From contig NW_004086279.1 in NCBI RefSeq assembly GCF_000220395.1, positions 1 to 55,517 on the forward strand: a stretch of 55,517 nucleotides of DNA. Direction: 5' to 3'. The notes under the pieces are model-generated. The model was not told where the DNA came from. It was given only the letters and a program-made list of their open reading frames with translations, and did no database searches. The stretch comes from Ichthyophthirius multifiliis. Taxonomy: Eukaryota > Ciliophora > Oligohymenophorea > Hymenostomatida. Shown piece after piece: positions 1 to 11,683 of this stretch (the stretch's first letter is position 1; every line of letters begins with the position of its first letter). The position numbers and the translations under genes were made by a program.

Positions 1-920
1 ATTTTTTAATTTATTTTTATAGTTTTCTTAATCTTTAGTATTATTTTCTAATTAAGTTTATTTAAAAATTTTTATCATATATTTTTTTTGATTTTCTTCT
101 TATTCTTCAATAAGATCATTTAAAATATCTAAAGCATTAAGATTTTATTTTTGTTCTGTTGGATTATATTTGATCTCATCTATAAAAAATAAAAATTAAA
201 AAAATACAAAAATAAAAAACCTTTATCAACGTTAAAAATATTTTCAAGTCTAAAGTTTTTATTTTCACAAATTTTATTAATTATTTAATTGAACTTTTAT
301 TCATTTGCAATATTAATAACTTTTTTTTATTCTTTTTTTAGTTTTCTTTATATTTAGGCCATGTCCGCATTTCTATTTTTCATTTCCGATAATTTTTCTT
401 ATAAAGAAATTTTTTTATAATCTTTAAAAAGTTCAAGTATTTTAGCTTCTTAAACATTATTATTTAATATATTATTTAATTATTTAGATACATTAATCCT
501 CTCTTTTTTATTTCGATAATTTTAGGTTAAGAGCTTTTAATTTTATATGTTGCCCGTTATAAAATCATCTGTAAATACATTATTATTTATTTATTCTTTT
601 ATTTATTTAAATATTAAATTCTAATCTAATTTTTTATCTTCTTTTTTTAAATTTTCAATATTTATTTGATAAAAGTCTTTGTCTTCATCAGTTTTTATTT
701 ATTGGTCAGTTTTTTTTACCAAAAAATTTAAACCCATCTACAATTATTGCTATGATGCGTTTGTTCCTAGTTTTTACCGTGTTTCTCCAACTTTTTTATT
801 AATATACATTAACATGTTCTTTTCCCTAAACTCATTGTAGTTAGAATTTTCTTTTCTTAAAGAAAATGGTTATATTGTTTTTCTCAATAAATAACCGATA
901 TAAGCTTCGTTTGATTACAT
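1..920 (-). CDS. Partial coiled-coil protein, continues past the left edge
   Basis: Reading TAA/TAG as Gln, an open frame runs from an ATG at 920 to the window edge without TGA, broken by one clear 41-nt intron (180-220, GT..AG). The protein starts MQSNEAYIGYLLRKTI and becomes rich in Lys, Glu, Asn and Gln with heptad-like stretches, as in cytoskeletal or ciliary coiled-coil proteins. No catalytic motif is visible and the family is not recognised. The start lies only 113 bases from the ATG of the divergent gene at 1034, so the two probably share a promoter region. The C-terminus is outside the window. The frame and intron are well supported; the function is unknown. Confidence 0.6.
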
Positions 921-1033
921 TTTTTTTGTTTTTTGATTAAATACTTTTAAATTGATATTATTTTAAAACAAACAATATTTATATTTTTAAATTTAATTAA
1001 AAAAAATAACAAAAAAAAATTATTAAAAAAAAA

Positions 1034-2815
1034 ATGAATTTAAAAGAATTAAATTAGTTACAAAATCTTAAAATATTATAAGTAAATATATAAATGTTAT
1101 GTTAGATATTTATTTGTAACAAAAATAAAAATAATTTTTAGATTAATCAATAATAATAAATAAATAATTATGAAAAACAAATGCAAATTTTGCGCAATTA
1201 ATTGTAAAATAAAATAGATATAAATCAAGATAAACAATAAAATATAATAGAATTAGTAATATTTTTTTTATATGCAATATGATTAATAACAAAAAAATTA
1301 GAAATGTTATAAAGAAATAAAAGACAATATAAAAGATTAAAATTTGGAAAACCAAAAAATATAAAATAATTAAAAAGATAGTATAGAATAAAAAAAGTAA
1401 TTAGAAGAAAAAATTGAAAAAAAATTTAAAAAGAATTTAAAAATTTAATATAAAAATTAGAAAAAGCAAATGATATTTAAAAAAATGCAAAAGTAAAAAA
1501 ATATAAAATAATATATAAATAAATTAATTTATATAGTCTAAAATTATTTTAGAAAATTATTAAAAATAATTTGAAAAATAAACATTTAGAATAGAAAAAA
1601 GTATATAAAAATTCAAGCCGTAAAAACAAGCTGATTCTTCTTATTAAATACAAAGATATGAAGAAATTTAATAATCTTAAAGAAAATAAGAATTAAAATC
1701 AATACATATAAAATTAATTTTAGTAATATAATAGTTTTTAATATTTTTTTTAATAAATATATAGGATAGAGCAGCTGATTTATAAAAACAAAGAAAAGAA
1801 GCTTATTATTAAAGAATGTAAGAAATTTAAGAAAAATAGAAAATTTATTAATTAGAATATTAAGAAGAATTAGATAAATTGAAAAGGAAAATGTAATAAA
1901 AATAAGAATTAAATGGAATTGTATTTATTTTATAATAATAATTAATTTTATTTTATATTTATAGATTTTATAATATAGATAAAAATAAGATTAAAAACGA
2001 AAAAATGAAATATTTGAAATTATTGATAAAAAAAATATAAATTCTTAAAAAGTTATTAATAAAAAATAACAAGAAAAAAATGAAAAAATAACTATTTTAT
2101 AAATGAAAAAATTTGATAAATTAGAAAACGTGGAAAGAATAAAATAAATGCAAGAATATAAAAGAGAAAAATTAAAAGAAGAAATAGAAAAGAAAATGAA
2201 TAGAATCGATTAAATATAGTTTTAAAAAAATAAGATTTTAAAATAAAGGGAATTACTACATAAAAAAATTATGTAATAAAAAGAATATATTAATAAAAAA
2301 ATGTTTGAAGTATAAATAGGAAAAGTATTTTTTTTAATATTTTTTTATTAAAAAAATTAATAATTATTTTTAAATTAGTAATAACCTGAAAATATATTAA
2401 AATAACTTAAAAAAATACCTGAAATTAAATAAAATAATTACTTTTAAGAAAATTAAATGTCTTATGATTTAGAAGAATATATTTAAAAATAAAGTTAAGA
2501 AAACAAAGATACAGATGATATTTTTAATGAAAAATATAGTTTTTAAATATAAATTATCATGAAATATTAAATTTTTATATATAAAAAAAAGAAAATCTAA
2601 TTTATAAATATAAAGTTAAACAAAATGAAGAATTACTTAAAGTTATAAATGAAGAATAAAAAAATGAAAAAGAAAGATAAGAAATATATAATAAAATAAC
2701 AAACAAAAAAGAAAAAAGAAGAATAGAAAAAATATTAATAGCGGAAAGATATACAGGATAAAAACGTATATAAAAAATAACTGAGTAAATAAAAAATATA
2801 AATAAATAATATATA
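1034..2815 (+). CDS. Multi-exon coiled-coil protein, 3' end unresolved
   Basis: The ATG at 1034 opens an exon followed by short introns (e.g. about 1081-1140 and 1246-1291, and later ones near 1722, 1892, 2325 and 2538). Joined exons give a Lys/Glu/Gln-rich helical protein with runs such as YQEELDKLKRKM, EYKREKLKEEIEKKMNRID and, near the end, EKILIAERYTGQKRIQKITE. This composition is typical of axonemal or basal-body coiled-coil proteins (CFAP53/trichoplein-like), but no family was proven. After 2815 the sequence becomes an AT microsatellite and no convincing stop was found, so the last exon may lie beyond an intron there. Some internal splice sites are uncertain because two frames stay open in stretches. 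Confidence 0.5.
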
Positions 2816-2849
2816 TATAAATATATATATGTATATGTATATGTATGTA

Positions 2850-3026
2850 TAATATATATATATATATATATATATTTATTATTTTTTTTTATTTTTATTT
2901 TTTATTTTTTATTTTTATTTTTATTTTTATTTTTATTTTTATTTTTATTTTTATTTTTATTTATTTTTTTTTATTTTATTTTTTTATTTTATTTTTATAT
3001 TTATTTTATTTTTATATTTTATATTA
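2850..3026. repeat. AT and (ATTTTT)n microsatellite
   Basis: A (AT)n run grades into about 100 bases of ATTTTT/TATTTT units. Translated it gives only Phe/Ile/Tyr strings, so it is not taken as coding. It lies between the 3' ends of two converging genes and hides the end of the upstream gene. Confidence 0.8.
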
Positions 3027-3254
3027 ACTTTTTAAATTTACAATTCATATAATTTAAATTTATTTTAATTTTTTTAAGGCTTAATATTAATTTTTTACTT
3101 ATAATTTTACATACAATACTTATTTTTAATATTTATATCAAATATATTTTTTTAGCATTTTTTTTTAAATTTAATAGAATACATGAATAAGAATTTCTTA
3201 AATTATTATAAAGAAAATGAAAATAAAATATTTGTATATATATTAATAAATTTA

Positions 3255-5509
3255 TCATATTTTTTTATTATAAAAATATTTACATATTTTTATTTCTTTT
3301 TTTTTATTGTTTATTTCCTATAATATTTCCATGTATTTAATAATTTCCGGATTCTTTTTTTTTAGCTAAGTATAATATTCAAATCCCTAAAAAAGGAATT
3401 TTTCTAAATTTTTGGCAAATTAAGGGATATATTAAACTTGATTTTTGTACAATTTTTTTATTTAAATAAGCTTTTATTCTGTTTTTTCAATATTTAGTTT
3501 ATGAAAGATCTTTAAAAAACTTTATATTGTAAACTTTTCTTGTTAAAATAAAATAAACTTTTCTACAAAAACTTAATTATATCCTAAAACATAATCTTTT
3601 GATTAAAAAATTGGTTTCTTTAGAATTTAAAATCTTTCTATAAACTCAAAAAAAAGTTCAAAAACAGGAAAAAGTTAATATTTTATATTTTCTTGTGCAT
3701 ATAAAGATTATAATGAAAGGCATTTTAGGTTCGCAAAAACATTTTCAATTTAAGAATTTGATGTTTTGAGTAAGTTTTTTAAATAATTTAATCTATATTT
3801 TTGTTCTAATTCACCTTTTTATTTTAATAATGGGTTCTAGAATTTTCTTATTTTAAGAAAAAGTATTATGTTTAAGTTCCATTCTTTATTTAATAATCTA
3901 TATTGCAATAATTTTAATGAATCTATAAATGAAAATATTAAAGAATAAATATTTTTAGATAATTTTATTTATATTTTTTATTCTTTATTTTTTTAGGCTT
4001 TTTTAATTTGATTATTATTATTTAATTTTATATTTTTCTTTAACATTTTTTTATTTAAATAACTTTCTCATTATAAAAAAATATTATTTTTAATTACAAA
4101 ATAAAAATACTAAATTAATTTTTTTAAAAAGCTATATATCCAATAAAAATAATCAAAAAAACTTTCCCCAAATAGAAAAATAAGTAAATCAGTTTTTAAA
4201 ACAAAAAAAATCATAATCCCCCATAGTATAATTATAATACATAACATGTCAATAAACACAATATTATGAAATAATAACTTTGAAATTTCAACCATTTAAT
4301 CCTTTGTCATAAAATATGTACAATTTCAATTTTTTTAGACTGCCAAGAATGAGAAGTTCGGTTATTTAATTAATTTTATCGTTTAAATATGTTTTATGTG
4401 TTCAAAAATTCCCTTTAGGATAATAATATCAAATAAATAATACATTTGATATAGTATAAATGGTAACTTCTGTACTTAAAATAAATATTTAGATTTAAAA
4501 ATGAAAATTATTTTATTTTTTAATAACTTAATGTATGAAAATAAACATTTATTTTAGAAAGTAAATTCTGTCAAAAACGTTACTTTTTATGTCTCAAATG
4601 TACTAATTTTTTCAGCTTTTTAGTGAATTAAATGTTTCTCTTCTTTATTTTATGAATATTTTACCTTTCATCCTTCTTTTATTTATTCTTATTTTTCTTT
4701 GGATGAAAACAGAGTTTTGAAATGCAAAAAATCTTATTCTTTTTGCAAAAAATATTAATTTTTTTTGTAATTGTTATAATCCCTCATATTTTTATATTCC
4801 AATAATAAATACTAAACTCTATCCTTATATATGTAAAATCTAATAAAAATAGTATCCAAAAATTATTCGTGAATCCTTTTTTTAATATTATGGGATTAAT
4901 AAAATTAACTAATAATAAATATTATATTCTAAATATATAAATTTTATTTCATTAATGAAATAAATGAGTGTGAAAATGCCATTTTTCATATAAATATATA
5001 AATATTATAATGGAAATTGTTTGTGATTTTTTTTTTGGAATTTCTTTTTGATGATTTTTTTTTTAAAGGTTGATTTAAAAATAGAAATAATAAATGCTTG
5101 AGTTCTTCTTAAAAAAATTGTTAAATTTAATCGTCGAAAAATAACTGCTTTTAATTTTTTGGAAAGAAACATAAAATTGCATTTTTTGTAATATTTTTTT
5201 TAAAAAAGGCAGGCTTAATAAATTATCTAAATAGGTTTTAATAAATTATCTAAATAGGTTTTGCTAGAAATGTATAGATATCTGTAAAAAAAAACTAAAA
5301 ACTTAATTAAAGAAAAGGGAGAAAAATGGATAATTGCTACTTTTTTTGTTAGATGATTTTTATATGATGTTATTTTGAAATTGAAAATTGGTTTTTCCTT
5401 AAAGAAAAATAATACTTGAAATATAATTTTAATATAAAAAAAGTAAGTCTTTTGCTAGTAAATAAATTTATTTCAGTGCATATTTTTTAGTAATTTTATT
5501 TTAATTCAT
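3255..5509 (-). CDS. Large unknown ciliate-type protein, start uncertain
   Basis: Minus-strand exons join into a long TGA-free reading ending at TGA 3255-3257. Clear pieces include GYYFYQILHIQGQSLVFIIG (near 4840), EEKHLIHQKAEKISTFETQK (near 4600), a hydrophobic segment MLCIIIILWGIMIFFVLKTD (near 4220) and LKCLSLQSLYAQENIKYQL (near 3700). Introns of about 35-60 nt link them, for example one of about 40 nt joining FSFLA to DQMVEISKLL near 4310. The mixture of polar and hydrophobic stretches suggests membrane spans. I do not recognise the family. The 5' half (about 5000-5500) is open in two frames and contains a 23-bp tandem duplication that would change frame, so the start at 5509 is only a suggestion. 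Confidence 0.4.
5215..5260. repeat. 23-bp direct tandem duplication
   Basis: Two perfect adjacent copies of a 23-base unit (TTAATAAATTATCTAAATAG followed by GTT). Since 23 is not a multiple of three, the duplication shifts the reading frame of the minus-strand gene that appears to cover it. Confidence 0.85.
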
Positions 5510-6119
5510 AAACTTTAAATAATTGAAAATAAAAAAATTCTATAGGCTGTTTTTACCTTAATTTATAATGTATTTTTTTATATCAAAATTGTGCTATATG
5601 TAGTTATATAGAAGAATATTTGAATATAGTATCTAAAATAATAATAAAATATGTATTAAATACAAGAAAATTTAGTAATAAAATAATTAAATATAATAGA
5701 TTGCAAATTTTAATAAAAAAATTGTAATTTTCATTCACAAAAACTTCCTTGCTTATTAAAAGTCTTTATTTAAGTGAAAATATATAATAAATAATTTGTA
5801 TGAAATATATGTTATAAAAAGAAAAATTCATAAAATTTACTTAAATATTTATATAAAATACTTAGAAAAATAATGGTAAAATAAGAGATTTGTTTTAACA
5901 ATAAATATATATATATATAAATATAAATATAAATATAAATATATATATATATAAATATAATTATATATATTTACAAATATATAAATAGCTAATTATAAAT
6001 AATAAATATTATAATTTTTCATTTTATAAAAAAGATTAAATTTAATTCTATTAATATAATCTTTATAAATATAATTATTTATTTTTAAAATTAATAAACA
6101 CAAACATAGTAAAAAATTT
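5510..6119. other. AT-rich intergenic stretch
   Basis: No frame with mixed codon use was found. It contains short ATATAA repeats near 5905-5965. It separates the uncertain 5' end of the gene to its left from the stop codon of the phosphatase gene to its right; both are on the minus strand. Confidence 0.5.
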
Positions 6120-6893
6120 TCATTAATTATATTAATTTTATTTTAATATATTTAAATAATTATTATAAGGATTATTTAATCTGTTTATTTATGGTAGATT
6201 TTATACTGACTACATATTTTTGTTTGGTGATTATTTTTTTTCTTAAATATTTTATTCTTTATTTTTTTCTTTTAATAGTGGAGTAAGGCAATAATTATAA
6301 TTATTAATATTATTATTATTATTAATATTATTATTATTATTATTATTAATATTAATATTAATATTATTTTAAATTTAAATATTACTTTTTCTATTATAAT
6401 TAATATTATTATTTTATTATTATTGATGTCTTTCGATTATTATTTATTTTTCAAAATTTATTAATTATCTAATAAAACCTCCATTAGGATTTATTATTTT
6501 TCTTTTTTATCTACATAAATCTAATGCTTTCTAAAAACTCATTCCTTAATATTTTATTAAATATGCAATTACTGTTGTGGAACTTCTTGAAATTCCAGCA
6601 AAACAGTGTACCAAAATGTTAGTTGTTTTCATGTTATTATGCATAAATTCTAGCATCTTATCGAAATGTCTACTTAAATTATAACTTTCTATATCTTCAG
6701 CCCATATTATCTCATGTTATGGCATTTATGTTTTAGTATATCTTACTCCTGAACGTGCTGCTACTGTTAACACTGCTCCTATGTTGTGTTTTTTTAACAA
6801 ATCTAAATTCTATGCTGCTTCCAAATTTCCTAAATACAATCCACCAATTCCATTTTAAGGTTCTATTATGCAATTCATTGGATTTTATCGCAT
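6120..6893 (-). CDS. Dual-specificity protein phosphatase
   Basis: An uninterrupted 257-codon frame runs from ATG 6893 to TGA 6120-6122. Residues 14-150 form a DUSP domain: N-terminal GGLYLGNLEAA, an Asp near residue 67 (WAED) placed as general acid, and the cysteine-phosphatase loop HCFAGISRS at about residues 96-104 (HCx5R with Ser after Arg). The catalytic Cys and Arg are present, so an active enzyme acting on phospho-Tyr/Ser/Thr is expected. The last 100 residues are Gln- and Asn-rich, encoded largely by an ATT/AAT trinucleotide tract, with no known domain. There are no introns, unusual among its neighbours. Atypical DUSPs are too alike to assign a substrate from sequence. Confidence 0.9.
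6297..6366. repeat. ATT/AAT trinucleotide tract in the DUSP tail
   Basis: Repeated ATT with interspersed ATTAAT on the plus strand, read as Asn/Ile codons on the minus strand. Pure trinucleotide units keep the phosphatase frame open through the tract. Confidence 0.8.
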
Positions 6894-7210
6894 AAATGAG
6901 TAAAGAGTATTTTGTAAGAATTTTTAGTTAGTTAATGAATAGTACATTTTTTTATATTTATTTTTGTTATTTTTTTTTTTTTTATTAATTTTTTTTTGTG
7001 ATTATAAAAAAACTAATATATATTTTTATTAAAGAAGAATTATATGGAAAATTAGAAACATAATTTATTTTTAAATAAATTATAAAAATAGAATTTATTT
7101 TAAATCAAATAAATAAATTTATTGATTGTTTTTATATTTAAAAAATTAATATAATATAAATATTATTTATAACAATTTTTTATAGAAATTTTAATATACA
7201 TATATATTTT

Positions 7211-7952
7211 ATGATCATACAAAAAATAGAAAATCTCTACTTTTTTAATTTATTCATAATAAAATTATAAAGTATAATAAGATTAAAATCAAAATTTAAT
7301 TATATAAATTAAAAATTTTTAATTAGAATAGAATTTTTTTTTTTATTGAAAAAGTTTTTTATTTTCTAAACTATTAAAAATAAATAAACTTATTCAAAAA
7401 ATTTTATATTCAGGATTATATCCCTAATACAAAAATAGAACTTTAAGTAAAAAAATTTACAAATATAATCATGAAAGGTTACTAAATAGAAATTTTAATT
7501 CATAAAAAAGATTATTCGGAAAGAATATGTTAGAAAATATAATTTTATTGTTTCAACGCAAGATTTTTAAGAAAAAATGTAAAGGAAGAATTTATAATGG
7601 GAAATACATGTAAAAAAATCGTAAATTCGAGAAAATTTTTAAATTAAAATTCTAAAAAAATTTAGGTAAAATTAAAATTTGAAAGTGGTTACTGTTGTTT
7701 TTAATTTATTTGTAATAGAAATTTTTTAAAAAAAGGAATCTGGGAACTCCAATGAAAATTTTTGAAGGATAATTATGCAATTTTAAAATCTTAAATGTTA
7801 ATCAAGGAAGATAATTTGAAAAATAATAATTATTTATTTATATGATTTTAATAAAGGATTAATTTAAAAAAAAAAATTGTAAACAAAAAATTAGAAAAGA
7901 AAAGAAGAATTAGTTTGTAAATAATATTTAAAAAAGTAATTAAAAATTTTGA
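7211..7952 (+). CDS. Unknown small protein, three or more exons
   Basis: Exons joined across short introns (one of 31 nt near 7450, one of 70 nt near 7665-7734) give coding-like text such as FKKFYIQDYIPNTKIEL, EYVRKYNFIVSTQDFQEKM and NLGTPMKIFEGQLCNFKIL, ending at TGA 7950-7952 after a basic Lys/Asn/Gln tail. Codons with C and G are far more frequent here than in flanking DNA. The start is unsure: an ATG at 7211 opens a frame, but a T-rich run near 7330 must be spliced or miscounted to reach the downstream exons. No family recognised. Confidence 0.4.
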
Positions 7953-8114
7953 AAAATATACAATGAAGAAAAATAAAGTTTTTAGAGAAAATAAGAACAT
8001 TACAAATTAAAAAATTTTTAAATATTAATTAAATTTATTTTTTATTTTAAAATATATTAAAAAAATATAATTAAGTATTAGTTTATTTATATATATTTTT
8101 TTATTTTTACTTCA

Positions 8115-9966
8115 ATGAAAAATTAAATAAATAATTTATAAAGGCCTGCTAGTGCTGCGTAAATTTATTAAAAAAAAAATAAAGGTTATGAAGAAAAAAG
8201 CATCGAATATAATAATTTAATAAGACCTTCAACTTCTAATCCAAAAAATATACAAAATTAATAAATATCAAGCAATACAGATATTATGTATTTCAGTAAT
8301 AATAATTAATAATAATTATATTAAAGCAATAATCAAATCTATGTTGATTCTAATAATAAAAACTTTAATACGAAAAATTAGATTTTCTTTGATTCGAATA
8401 ACAATTTGCTTAATTTTGATAATATTAATAACATGCCAGTTTGCAATGAGTTTATTTTTATAAATACATTATTATTTTTTATGCACATATCGTTAATTTT
8501 TTTCTAAAAAAAGTTTCGCTTTGGGTGTTCCTATGCTTATTTCGCCTTCATTTAATTAATTTACAAAATAAATTCCTAAAACTATAAAAAAAGATAAAGT
8601 TTATTACTTATTTCTTATATTTTTAAATATGTATATTTTTTATAAGGAGTAATTGTGGATTGAAAACCAATAATATAAGCAAAATTATTTTTTGTTGAAA
8701 CAATAAAATATATAACTTAGTACATAAAACTAACATTTAATTGTAAATAATAAAATAATATACTATTTTTTAAAAAAGATTATATATTTAAAAATTATTT
8801 AGAAAGAAAACGTAAAATAATTAAAACTTATAAATGATGTTGAAAATTACATTTATAAAAAGAAAGATTTTAATAGTTTAAATTTTGCTTAATTAAATTA
8901 AGTTTTTATTTAAAAAAAAATTAAAAAAAAATATTAATTTAAATTATTTTTGTTTACAAAAAAAAATAATTTAATTAAGAATATTTAATTTAAAAATTTT
9001 CAAACATAAATACATCAATTAAAAACTGAAGTATAGCAAAAGCATGAATTAATAAAAAAATTTTAAAAAAATACAACTCAAACAAAAATTTAAGAATTAT
9101 AAATAGAATTACTTCATAGTAGGGAAGAATGCATAAGATTAAAAACGCTTTTTTAATAAACTATAAATGATTAAAATTATTAAATGAAGTAAATTTTTTA
9201 AATTTAAAATATTTATATAAATAAATAAATAAATAATAGAATTTTAGATTTAAACGATTTTTAAAAGAAATTCCAAATTCAAATAAGTGTTATAAATAAA
9301 TTAAAATAAGAAAAAGACGAATAAATTGGTGTTGCGAAATTATTAGAAGAAAGAATGATTGAATTAGGAGTATGTATTTATATATAAATACATTTATATT
9401 TTTAACAAAAATAAAAAGATAAATTTAGAATTATGTTAAAAATAATTATAAGAAAAAGAAGAAAACGAATAAAGGATGTATATCTAAATCAAATAAAATG
9501 AAGAAGAAATAAAAGAATTAAAAAACGAATTGATAAAATATGAACAAATCAACTAAAAACTTGAAAAAAAAATAGATGATCTTTATGAGCAAGATACAAG
9601 AATAAGAGAGCTGTAAAATTGTAATTTACAAATTTTTAAAATAAAATATTTAGAAAGGAACAAGAGAAAATTATAGGCAAAAAATTACAAGAAAAAAGAG
9701 ACAAAGTTAAGAAATTAAAAAGATTATGCAAGGAACTAAACTATAAAACACAAGATTAATAAAAAAGGGAAGAGATTTTAGAAAAAAGCTATAAGTTATA
9801 AATAAACTAATTATTATAACAAATTGATGATATGAAAATGTCTTAATATAAAAGCAATAAAATAGAAAACTAATAAATAAGACAGCATAGGATTACAGAT
9901 TATTAATTATATTAAAATAATGATAATTTAAAAGATACAGAAAAAAAATAATAATAGATAAACTTA

Positions 9967-10011
<45 letters not shown>

Positions 10012-10971
10012 TATAATAATAATAATATTTATAATATTAATAATAGCATTAATAGCAATTATCATAATTATAATTTTTAATAAATATAATAATAATAAAA
10101 TTTACATATTAAATAAACTAAAAATTAAGAACTGTTGCTACACAAGATATAAAAGATTTAGGTTTTTTTAATTTATATTTTAATTTTATTATTTATATAT
10201 TTTCAGGTAAAGAACTTAATCTTAGATTGTCTTTAAAAAAATTGAAATTTAAAATATTATTTAATTTTTTTTAATGATTTAGACTAATAAATAACTGTTA
10301 ATAATGCTTTTTAAAAACTTTAAAAGTAAATAATAAATTATTTTTCTTTCATATTTTAATAAATAATTAAATATAGAGAACCTTTTAATATTAATGATCA
10401 GCAAACTGCTCTTTTATTTGCAAGATATTTAGTTGAAAATAATGAAGGATCATATGTTGATTTTCATGATGAATTAAGTGCTAGTGTTGATATTGTAAAA
10501 AGTAGACTTAAAAATATTATTTAATAAGTAAAATTCCCTACTAAAGAATAAGAATAAATTCTTTTTGAATAATTAGTTTAGGTTATTTTATATTTCAATA
10601 AAAAAATATATTTTTTTTATAGATTATGGAATAATATGCTTAAGGCATAATTTCTTAATTGCTTTTACATCCTGATGTTTAAAAAACTAAATAGTTTAAT
10701 GAACATTAACTTAATAAAGTTATTGAATATATTGATATTCCATTTACTAAAGAATAATATGATTATTTTTTACTTTTACTTTTTTAAAGTTCTAATACAA
10801 TAAAATATTATAAACTGGAAGATATCAAATTGATTTTTTAGAAAAGACATAGACTTAATAACAATGTAAAAAGTAAAAAAAATATTAATTATTATTAGTT
10901 ATTTTTTTATTTTATAATAAAAAAAAGGACAAAGTGTTAAAAATAAAAAAGAATTAGAAGATATAAATTGA
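8115..10971 (+). CDS. Long coiled-coil protein with Asn-repeat and C-terminal helical domain
   Basis: ATG 8115 starts an Asn/Gln-rich N-terminus. From about 9060 the exons encode coiled coil (IQELQIELLHSREECIRLK, then LIKYEQINQKLEKKIDDLYE), split by introns of about 40-50 nt. Next comes an (AAT)n tract read as some 14 Asn. The C-terminal part contains NDQQTALLFARYLVENNEG and DIPFTKEQYDYFLLLLFQ and ends ELEDIN at TGA 10969-10971; helices of this sort are common in ciliate cytoskeletal proteins. The region 8450-9060 is poorly resolved and may hold long or several introns. A structural role in cortex or cilium is an inference only. Downstream is a 0.7-kb intergenic stretch before the branching enzyme. 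Confidence 0.6.
9967..10013 (+). repeat. (AAT)n microsatellite, coding for poly-Asn
   Basis: About 15 AAT units in frame within the coiled-coil gene. Such tracts are prone to length variation. Confidence 0.9.
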
Positions 10972-11683
10972 TTTTTTATAATATTTTTTAATTTTTTTGT
11001 TTTTATATAAAAAAATTAAATAATAACTTTCAGTATTTATATTTTTATTATAAATAATTTTTATAAAAATACAAAAATATATTTTTTAGTAGAAATATTA
11101 TGTAATATTTCACAAATTTAATTATTTGTTTAAATAATTTTGTAAAATTATGTATAAATGTAAATAAAATTAATTTTATTTTTATTATAAAATAAATTTA
11201 AAAATGTTTAAAATTGTTTAAATCTAAATAAATAATTAGTTATATCTCTTTATTATAATTTATATATATATATTATAATATATAATTTTGTAACAAAATG
11301 TTACTTCTTTATTTATTCTTTAATATTTTAAAATAACAATCATCATATTTATTAACTAATTTGAATAATTATTTTTTTAAAATTTTATAATATAGTCAAA
11401 ATTACATAATATTTAAATTAGTAATAAAAATATATAATACTTAGTTTTTAATTTTTTTTATCAACAATTACATACGAAATTTACCCTAGAGCATAAAATT
11501 AAATTATATTTCTCTATCATTTATAATTATAATATTCTGAATATAATATAGCAAATTATATTATAATACTTAATATATATTATATTTAGAAATAAAAAAT
11601 TCAAGTTTATAAAAAAAATCTAAAAATCTTTCTAAATAAATAATTATATTTTAAAAATAATTTGACACAAAAAAAATTAAAAA
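10972..11683. other. Intergenic, upstream region of the branching enzyme
   Basis: Nearly pure A/T with no coding frame. It must hold the 3' end signals of the gene at 8115 and the promoter of the gene at 11684, but no motif can be singled out. Confidence 0.5.

Noticed and set aside
2845-3027. Plus-strand open frame of Ile/Phe/Tyr only
   Set aside because: It is a translation of the ATTTTT microsatellite, with no sign of a real protein.
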